Of a stretch of 45,857 nt of DNA, positions 39,087 to 45,857 are shown one piece after another (positions within the stretch are counted from its first letter, which is position 1; each line of letters opens with the position of its first letter). Origin of the DNA: Nemertoderma westbladi. Its lineage: Eukaryota > Xenacoelomorpha > Nemertodermatida > Nemertodermatidae. The translations under genes were made by a program, and so were the position numbers. The stretch spans positions 1 to 45,857 of the forward strand of contig JAUCBJ010007059.1 in assembly GCA_032718475.1 (NCBI GenBank), written 5' to 3'. Below the pieces are notes generated by a model. That model saw nothing but the letters and a program-made list of their open reading frames with translations, ran no database searches and had not been told where the DNA came from.

Positions 39087-39851
39087 ATGACGTTTGAAAA
39101 AATCATTGGATGTGGTGTATCTTTATCTTCAGGGTCTGCAACGAAATGGCGTTTGATGTTTTGCTTTATTGTGGTAACTGGCCTGATATTTCTGTTGTCA
39201 AACTTTTATATTTTCCGCTATAATGCCGTTGCTACAGGGACCATATCTATTAATAGAATAGCAATATTACCTAAACCTAAAATCCATCATATTTACGAAC
39301 AAGAAGTCACATTAAATATTACTAATTTTACCAGTCAACCATTATTAGTCACCGGTAGTACCAATGATTATAAGACTAGTACCGGCGTTGATGATTTGCA
39401 AATTGACAATAACACTGTACTGATACAACTGGATTCAGGTACTACTGGTACCGGCAATGTATGCCTGGACTTTAACGCATCTCAAAATTTTACAGTTGGA
39501 GATTTTAATGAAACATTCGACAATAGCGACTATCTTTATTGGCAGGGGCAACTTGATAATCTTCTAGACGTCCAAGCCAACCACAACGTGTCGGACTTCA
39601 TTAATCACACACTAAATGAATTTGGCGTTAAAACTCTATACGGGAAACCAATTCATTGGGTTTTCTGGGATAATGATAACACTCGGCCTGATTTTGAGAA
39701 TCTTTGTTTAACAACTTTGCGTTGCCAACAGCAACCTGAATTTATTGTGGTTTTAGTGAATGATTCAACTATTGGTCGGTTTATTCCTGACCTTCATCCG
39801 GCCTTCTCTTACCTTATTGGTGCCCACAAAGCAGACTATTTCAGGGGTGAG
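39087..39851 (+). CDS. Glycosyltransferase copy B, exon 1 (membrane anchor and N-terminal catalytic part)
   Basis: The ATG at 39087 gives MTFEKIIGCG. A single hydrophobic segment (residues about 23-44, LMFCFIVVTGLIFLLSNFYI) without a cleavage site makes it a type II membrane protein, presumably Golgi. The stem (45-175) is rich in N-glycosylation sequons (NITNFT, NASQNFT, NETF, NVSD, NHTL). The catalytic domain opens with KPIHWVFWDNDNTRPDFENL, EFIVVLVND and AHKADYFRGE, the pattern of GT32/capsule-synthesis-like sugar transferases. The exon ends GAG|GTATGT at 39851 in phase 0 and joins in frame with the DXD exon. Donor and acceptor sugars cannot be told from sequence. Confidence 0.88.
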
Positions 39852-40790
39852 GTATGTATAAATTATATTGGCTACCAATTAAAGTCACACCAAAATTGGC
39901 GAAAATTTCAACAAAAACCTTTTATAACACTAATTCAAATAATGTCACCCCAAATATAATTATAATTTATAATTATAATTTTTAAATACCAATAATAATT
40001 ATTCAACACCAAAATAAATGACAAAACCCCCAAAATATATACAAATTGTCCCAAAATAAATACATTTCCCCCCAAAATAAATGCTTATTCCCCCAAAATA
40101 ATAAAATATACTACCAAAATTAACCGACTCTTAGTTACAGACTCAGTTGAAGACCATTGGTACGAGTATCGTCGGGTGAGTACAAAACAAAGACCCAAGA
40201 CTTTACTGCCCGTTCTGTACAATACAAACAAAGAGGTAAAGTCGCATTAGGTCCCAAAGAGCGTTTAGGTCCCATTGGTTTTTAAAGGAGCAGCGGAGCA
40301 GGTTACAGAGGCGTGTTGGGGGAACTAAAACCATACCGGCTGACCGGTAAAGTAAAGTTAACACATGTTACAAGATTACTGTATGCTGGTTAATTAATTG
40401 GGTCTTTCTTTTGTAGGCCCTACTCACCCGAGGATCGTCGGTATAATATGTTTAAAAATGTTGTTTGTTTTATGGAAATAAATAATGAATGAATTTGTCT
40501 AAATAAATTTTCTATAAATTATTTGGTGCTATTGTTTTTGTTTGACAAGTAATTATTTTAGGGAGATTGAATATATAATTGCTTTTGGGGGATGAATAAT
40601 CGTTTTTATAGAGCATAGGTAACTGCCAAAAGAGAGGAACATAGGAGTTTCTCTTGTGTTTTTCGCTTTTCACGTACACAGCACAGACAACGTTTTTTGT
40701 GCATATGCAATATCGAACTATAAATAATAGGCCTATTACGTTTGAATCCACCGCGATTATTTACGAACGTTGAACTATTGTGTCCCCCAG
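39852..40790 (+). other. Intron 1 of copy B with CCAAAATAAAT-type degenerate repeats
   Basis: The donor is GTATGT and the acceptor TGTCCCCCAG. From about 40005 to 40125 a degenerate tandem repeat of CCCCAAAATAAAT type occurs. An inverted pair (TCGGGTGAGTA at about 40173 and TACTCACCCGA at about 40421) brackets 250 bp. No gene is seen. Confidence 0.7.
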
Positions 40791-41037
40791 ATTCTTAGAT
40801 TGTACGGTGGAGTCTACACCGACATTGATATCATCGCTGTCAACTCAAGTTATTCGCGTTACCTATACCTTCGCGATAATGACGTGTCGTTATGTACAGA
40901 GCACAGGGAGGGTTCAAAGACAACCATGGGAATAATTGGACCAATGCGAGCTGGGACTCCGTGGAGTGAAGAGTGGATGAAAAGGGTTCGCAAAGTATTG
41001 GATGATCGGTTAGAAAAGTTAAAGGAGCACCCTAGAG
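40791..41037 (+). CDS. Glycosyltransferase copy B, exon 2 (DXD catalytic exon)
   Basis: The acceptor ends at 40790. The exon encodes ILRLYGGVYTDIDIIAVNSS, with the YGG-x-Y-x-DxD motif (D-I-D) that coordinates the metal and nucleotide sugar in this family, then REGSKTTMGIIGPMRAGTPW. It ends CTAGAG|GTGAGT at 41037 in phase 1. The donor is the first of a long series of near-identical donors, because a 33-bp minisatellite starts exactly at this junction. Confidence 0.88.
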
Positions 41038-41565
41038 GTGAGTTAGATTAGTTAATGGCGCCCCCTAGAGGTGAGTTAGATTAGTTAATGGCGCCCCCTA
41101 GAGGTTAGTCAGATTAGACCTAGTTAATGGCGCCCCTTGAGGTGAGTTAGATTAGACCTAGTTAATGGCGCCCCCTAGAGGTGAGTTCGATTAGACCTAG
41201 TTAATGGCGCCCCTTGATGTGAGTTCGATTAGACCTAGTTAATGGCGCCCCCTAGAGGTGAGTTAGATTAGACCTAGTTAATGGCACCCCCTAGAGGTGA
41301 GTTAGATTAGTTAATGGCGCACCCTAGAGGTTAGTTAGATTAGTTAATGGCGCCCCCTAGAGGTGAGTTAGATTAGACCTAGTTAATGGCGCCCCCTAGA
41401 GGTGAGTTAGATTAGTTAATGGCGCCCCCTAGAGGTGAGTTAGATTAGTTAATGGCGCCCCCTAGAGGTGAGTTAGATTAGTTAATGACGCCCCCTAGAG
41501 GTGAGTTGGATTAGTTAATGGCGCCCCCTAGAGGTGAGTTAGATTAGTTAATGGCGCCCCCTAGA
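41038..41565 (+). repeat. 33/39-bp minisatellite that repeats the exon 2 splice donor, part 1 (15 units)
   Basis: Units of 33 bp (GTGAGTTAGATTAGTTAATG followed by GCGCCCCCTAGAG), or 39 bp with an extra ACCTAG, run from the intron's first base. Each unit ends in CTAGAG and the next begins GTGAGT, recreating the exon 2 donor. The exon's own last 11 bases (GCACCCTAGAG) match a unit variant near 41330. The array is interrupted at 41565 by a hAT insertion. Confidence 0.95.
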
Positions 41566-42168
41566 CAGGGTTGTTTGATTTAAATCATTTGATTTAAATC
41601 ATGATTTAAATCACATAAAAAAATGAAAAAAATCAGATTTTTTGATTATTTTGATTTTTTTTAAAGCATGAATTTTATCAACTATGCTTTAAGGCCAGAG
41701 GAAACATTGTATTATTGATTATTAATAAATGAGTCAAATTATCTACATATTTACATGAAAATACAGTACCATGTCGCATTTCAAATACCTACCATCATAC
41801 ATACAGTATACTATACAGTATCCACAGTCCCAGATAATTTCCATTGCTTTATATTAGCTTAGTTTACTGGTATATACTGGTAGTACTGAAGACACTGAAG
41901 TAGGCCCACATAGTATGTACCGGTCAGTATATCACACTTGCCGGTTCATTGTTTCCCTGGCAGACAGAAAGCTTGTAGGCCTACTGGTCTAGTGAGACTG
42001 ATAAAGCAGTAATTAGAGGCATATGCCAGTACTGCAGTATGATATGCTGTAAGCTATTTTACAGTTTTTATTATTTTTAACAGTATTGCTATTTTACATG
42101 CTAAGTTTATAGGCCTATATAATTATATTATTCTGCCGTTCTATTTTGATATTAATTAGCTGATTAGT

Positions 42169-42360
42169 ATGTCTGGGCGTAAGCAAGATGACATTTGGAG
42201 GCAATTTAATAAAACTGTTACGATTGGGAAAGCAGGCTGCCGTGCAACTTGCAAGGAATGCGGTAAAGAATTGCAAGGCCTAGTGACTCGTTTAAAACAT
42301 TATATAAGCATCTGTACCGGCAAAGTGAATGTGATTGAAGAAGGTGGGAATTGTATATAG
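42169..42360 (+). pseudogene. hAT transposase N-terminus: BED zinc finger
   Basis: MSGRKQDDIWRQFNKTVTIG is followed by a BED-type finger, CKECGKELQGLVTRLKHYIS then IC (C-x2-C, H-x4-C). The aromatic W near the start is typical. The frame ends at TAG 42358-42360, but the next 41 codons and the main transposase ORF are in the same frame, so this is the N-terminal part of the same protein interrupted by one stop. The finger would bind the element ends. Confidence 0.8.
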
Positions 42361-42483
42361 CTAGCGGTACCAACGACAACCGATGAATCATGGAGTGTTT
42401 CTACCACTAGCCTCAAGCGTTCAGAAACAGACACTCCTCATTTAGAACCAAACACATTACGAAAGGTACAAAAACAGGGGACA

Positions 42484-43425
42484 ATGAATAAATTCGTTTG
42501 CAAGACATCGAAATCAGAGAAAGATCTGTTAGATTTACAGGTAGCTCGTTTTATATATGCCACCAATACATCATTCAACTCTGTTTCTCACCCAGAATTT
42601 ATTGCACTGATCGAGATGTTACGGCCTGGGTACAAACCCCCAAGCAGGTTTGATGTTAGTAAAAGATTGTTGGACATAGTACATGATCATGTAATGTCAA
42701 AGTGTAAGGAGAAGCTGGATAATAGGGATGTTTGTATGTCCTTGGATGGTTGGAGTAATGTTCGAAATGATTCCCTAATCTGTATGTCTGTCACTACTCC
42801 AGATGGAGATACATTTCTTACTGAAACCATTGACACTGCTGGAAAATCACACACTGGAGACTACTTGCAAGAGGTTGCAGAAGAAGCACGTGATTCCTGT
42901 GAGAAAGAGTTTGGCTGTTCTGTTCGAAGCTTTGTCACAGCCAATGCATCAAATATGGGTATACTAAGAAAAAATTTAATGAAAAATGATGAACATATTG
43001 TGACCTACGGATGCACAGCCCACGTTTTAAATCTTTTTGCTCAGGATGTGGAAATTAAGGGTGTCCAGGAACATATCCGATCGATAGTCAAGTACTTCCG
43101 CAATCACCACCTGCCAGCTTCATGGTACAAGTCAACTGGAGGGAAGGCTCTCATTATGCCGCAAGAAGTCCGTTGGAATACGATGTCTGATTGTCTAGAG
43201 CGATATTTAGAGAGTTGGCCTCTATTATTGAATATCTGTGAAGAACATCGGAGTGACATAGACAGTACAACAGCAGCGAAAGTGAAGAATATTAGCATCA
43301 AACGCAATGCTGAAGATCTCCTTGCCCGTCTGAAACCAATTGCAGTTGCCTTCATCGCGTCCAAACTTCTACTTGTTCAATTGGAATGGCAGTTGATGTC
43401 TGGGAAAGACTTGGTGAAGATCTGA
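42484..43425 (+). pseudogene. hAT transposase core
   Basis: The frame carries MCSLDGWSN-type sequence (VCMSLDGWSNVRNDSLICMS) with the first catalytic Asp. The next block, FVTANASNMGILRKN, has Ala where the family motif T-D-N-A-N has the second Asp. HVLNLFAQD and VRWNTMSDCLERYL follow, corresponding to the conserved C-x2-H region (YGCTAHVLN) and the RW motif. A frameshift near 43360-43390 moves the remainder to another frame. With the missing Asp and the frameshift it is presumably inactive. Confidence 0.82.
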
Positions 43426-43883
43426 ATGGTCAACCAGCATCTGTAATGAAGCACTTCAAAGAAAGGAAATCCTTTGTACTTACTCCGGCACATTTCCTAG
43501 GCAACATTGTTGATCCGAGATATAGAGGTAAAAACTTGACAGTTGACGAAATGGACAGTGCTTTGACTTACGCAGGGCACAGAAAGATTCTTCCAACAAT
43601 TATTAACTATCGAGCTCAGACTGGCCCATTCAAGGGATATATGTTCTCTGACGAAGTAACACAATCTGTGAGTCCAATGGCCTGGTGGAAGTCCCAGGAA
43701 CAGGAGGTTGGTGAGAAGACATTATGAACGATCTACCAGCTGCTTAGTGCTATGTCATCAAGTGCCAGCCTTGAGAATATTTTCTCCACATTTGGATTTA
43801 TTCACTCCAAAGTACGTAATCGTTTGGGTGTAGAAAAGGCAAGCAAGCTCGTATTCATTTACAAACTGTTAAATTCTAAATAA
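43386..43883 (+). pseudogene. hAT transposase C-terminus and hATC dimerisation segment
   Basis: 43386-43727 continues the transposase (HFLGNIVDPRYRGKNLTVDE, MAWWKSQE). A second frameshift at about 43730 leads to SSSASLENIFSTFGFIHSKV and RNRLGVEKASKLV, the hATC dimerisation motif, ending in TAA at 43881-43883. Confidence 0.82.
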
Positions 43884-44117
43884 TAACTCCAACCAATCAG
43901 CCCCAATATCACTCACGAGTTATTTTATAATGTAATTAATAATTGTAATAATTCTAATAGCTATTTGTAATAATGTTTTAATTGTTTTAATTTGTTAATG
44001 TTGTAATTTTTTATATAATAATTGTAATGATTTCACTGTATTAATTAATTAAGTTGTATTAATTCTTTGTTTTGTTTACTTGGTTTATATTCGAATATTA
44101 AGAAGGTGCATTGGTAA

Positions 44118-45212
44118 GTCAAAGAATCTCCCCGCAGTCATGATTTTTGTGGACTTCAAGAAGGCATTCGACTCCATCCATAGAGGTAAAATGCTTGAAA
44201 TCCTAAGAGCTTATGGAATACCAGAAGTAATTGTTGCTGGCATTGGATTGTTATATTGTGACACAGAAGCGCAGGTACTCTCACCAGATGGTGAAACTGA
44301 GTTTTTCTCAATCCTGGCTGGCGTACTGCAAGGTGACACATTAGCACCATTACTATTTGTAATTGTGCTGGATTACGCAATGAGGACGGCCACAAAGGGT
44401 GAAGATCTGGGATTCACACTTCAAGAACGCAGAAGTAGCAGATATCCAGCAACTACAGTCACAGACACCGACTTTGCGGATGACATCGCCCTGCTCTCTA
44501 ATACGCTAGCAGATGCACAGCTTCTACTAAATAAAGTGGAGAGGGCTGCTAAGGAGGTTGGATTGCATATAAATGCTACCAAGACCGAATTCATGACCTT
44601 TAATGTTGATGGAAACTTGACAACCATTGATAATAATCAACTAAGGAAGGTCGATGACTTCCAGTACCTTGGATCATGGATAGAGAGTAGCAAAAAGGAC
44701 ATAGAAATTAGGAAAGCAAAGGCTTGGGTAGCTCTATCAAAAATGGATACCATCTGGAAATCAGATCTCTCCAGGCACCTGAAGACTAAGTTCTTTCGAG
44801 CCACAGTGGAAAGTGTATTTTTATACGGGGGTGAGACCTGGACACTGACTAAATCACTTGAACAACGAATTGATGGTTGCTACACAAGACTACTAAGGGC
44901 AGCCCTAAACATCAGCTGGAGACAACACATGACAAACGCCGAGCTTTATGGTACAATACCACCTGTATCAACCACCCTCCGTGAACGCAGATTAAGATTC
45001 AGTGGGCACTGCTGGCGAAGTAAAGACGAGGTCATACCAGATCTACTTCTCTGGCAACCAACTCATGGAAAGCGTAGTCGTGGACGACCTGCCATAACAT
45101 ATATATAGATCAACTTGAAAGGGATGCTGAACTTGGGAGAAACGAAATTGCGACAACTATGGAGAATCGGGAAGCCTGTAAAGATCTCATTTCCACTGTC
45201 CGAGTTCGCTCG
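44118..45212 (+). pseudogene. LINE reverse transcriptase (C-terminal two-thirds of ORF2)
   Basis: The frame is open through IFVDFKKAFDSIHRG (motif A), LAGVLQGDTLAPLLF (motif B region), TDFADDIALL (catalytic FADD), VDDFQYLGSWIESS, GETWTLTKSLEQR, ERRLRFSGHCWRS and KRSRGRPAITYI, ending at a stop at 45106-45108. A TA-dinucleotide difference at about 45095-45105 shifts the frame; the C-terminal DQLERDAELGRNEI follows in the next frame to TAG near 45219. It copies the element RNA at the target site. Clade not resolved. The fragment at 15400-15885 is a diverged relative. Confidence 0.85.
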
Positions 45213-45229
45213 ACCTAGTAGTAGTAGTA
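44118..45229 (+). mobile_element. 5'-truncated LINE nested in the hAT element
   Basis: The insertion is flanked by the 10-bp target duplication GCATTGGTAA (44108-44117 and 45230-45239) and ends in (TAG)n at about 45218-45229. Only the reverse transcriptase and C-terminal part are present, the usual result of 5' truncation. Confidence 0.85.
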
Positions 45230-45402
45230 GCATTGGTAAAGCCAGAAGTCTTCACAATGTTTTCATATCAATTCTGACTTAACTAAAAAAATATATTTTA
45301 AATCAAAAAAATCTCATTTAAATAAAAAAAATCTGATTTAAATAAAAAAAATCAGATTTTTTTGATTTTCTTTAAAAAAAATCATGATTTTTATCAATCC
45401 TG

Positions 45403-45605
45403 CCCCTAGAGGTGAGTCAGATTAGTTAATGGCGCCCCCTAGAGGTGAGTTAGATTAGTTAATGGCGCCCCCTAGAGGTGGAGGTGGGTTAGATTAGTTA
45501 ATGGCGCCCCCTAGAGGTGAGTTAGATTAGTTAATGGCGCCCCCTAGAGGTGAGTTAGATTAGTTAATGGCGCCCCCTAGAGGTGAGTTAGAATAGTTAA
45601 TGACG
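45403..45605 (+). repeat. 33-bp minisatellite, part 2 (about 6 units)
   Basis: This is the continuation of the array after the hAT element, starting with the duplicated CCCCTAGA. One unit contains an extra GTGGAG. The last unit is degenerate (about 45575-45605). Confidence 0.95.
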
Positions 45606-45647
45606 CACCCCATTATAACTTTAACGCGCTAATAATCTTTACGACAG

Positions 45648-45738
45648 GAGAAGCCGGTTATCCTTTGTATTGGGGTGAAATCCTGGGTGCCATCGCCTTG
45701 CCTACCCTAAACCAAGGTGTCAGCTCCGGAATAATAAA
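45648..45738 (+). CDS. Glycosyltransferase copy B, exon 3
   Basis: The acceptor ACGACAG ends at 45647 and the donor GTGAGT starts at 45739. The 91-bp exon entered in phase 1 encodes EAGYPLYWGEILGAIALPTL then NQGVSSGII, closely matching the copy A exon at 15965-16055. It leaves in phase 2. The next exon (equivalent to 18281-18512) is beyond the window. Confidence 0.85.
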
Positions 45739-45857
45739 GTGAGTGATTTACAGTAATAGTACCGGTACCGGTCCGTTATGATTTTTCGAGACCATTGAGG
45801 CAAATATACTCATTTATTATTATTAAAAACAAACAATTCAACAATTACAATTAAACA
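45739..45857 (+). other. Start of intron 3 of copy B
   Basis: It begins GTGAGTGATT. AT-rich, with an ACCGGTACCGGT palindromic stretch near 45762-45773; nothing else is seen before the window ends. Confidence 0.6.

Larger units (their letters stand above)
41566..45402 (+). mobile_element. hAT transposon with 8-bp target duplication
   Basis: The ends are CAGGGTTG at 41566 and, reversed from 45402, CAGGATTG, followed on both sides by AAATCATGATTT-type subterminal repeats. The 8-bp sequence CCCCTAGA is duplicated at 41558-41565 and 45403-45410. hAT elements make 8-bp duplications and have short TIRs starting CAGGG. The body holds a BED finger, a broken transposase and a C-terminal dimerisation segment, plus a nested LINE. 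The 41566-42168 part is non-coding. Confidence 0.93.

Noticed and set aside
41038-45605. Regular 33-bp repeats considered as a CRISPR-like array
   Set aside because: The units are contiguous with no unique spacers, no cas genes are present and the DNA is eukaryotic. It is a minisatellite.

Overview
The window is animal (metazoan) nuclear DNA, most likely from a marine invertebrate. It has spliced exons with GT-AG borders, a BEL/Pao element (a superfamily known only from animals), several Ty3/Gypsy elements, LINEs, a hAT transposon and abundant minisatellites. I cannot name the species. No bacterial operon, CRISPR array, tRNA or rRNA is visible.

The host content is small. It consists of two paralogous copies, both on the + strand, of a type II membrane glycosyltransferase gene. 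Copy A shows only two 3' coding exons (15965-16055 and 18281-18512). Its upstream exons must lie left of the window or be lost. Copy B has its first three coding exons at 39087-39851, 40791-41037 and 45648-45738, and its last exon lies beyond the right edge. Exon phases agree between the copies (a 91-bp exon in each, phase 1 in and phase 2 out).

The remainder is repeats, region by region. 1-~13.3 kb: a very large minus-strand BEL/Pao element with unusual extra coding. An acidic coiled-coil ORF and an Asn-rich ORF lie upstream of gag-pol, a 36-bp tandem repeat follows pol, and a third ORF (849 aa) combines a candidate RNase D-like 3'-5' exonuclease domain with three CCHC knuckles. 13.6-17.6 kb: decayed LINE pieces on both strands, one with a Ulp1-type protease motif. 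19.1-20.4 kb: a minisatellite, a BEL relic and a MITE. 20.5-25.1 kb: two arrays of the same 10-bp satellite in opposite orientation with matching inverted flanks (Foldback-like), with a deleted Gypsy copy between them. 25.2-36.7 kb: a Gypsy element (TSD CTGC) into which a LINE inserted, into which a second Gypsy element (TSD GGTAC) inserted. 36.9-37.5 kb: an apparently perfect 237-bp inverted repeat. 41.0-45.6 kb, inside intron 2 of copy B: a 33-bp minisatellite that repeats the exon 2 splice donor, split by a hAT element (8-bp TSD CCCCTAGA) that itself carries a 5'-truncated LINE (TSD GCATTGGTAA).

The points most worth a second look are these. Runs of exactly 25 G sit at ORF junctions of two unrelated retroelements, and in both the upstream and downstream frames are out of step by the same single base. 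The BEL third ORF has an unexpected domain pairing. A tandem array of some twenty 5' splice sites follows exon 2 of the glycosyltransferase, and each unit also resembles a CTCF core. The 10-bp satellite forms a Foldback-like pair. The youngest Gypsy copy has nearly identical LTRs but several disabled frames.
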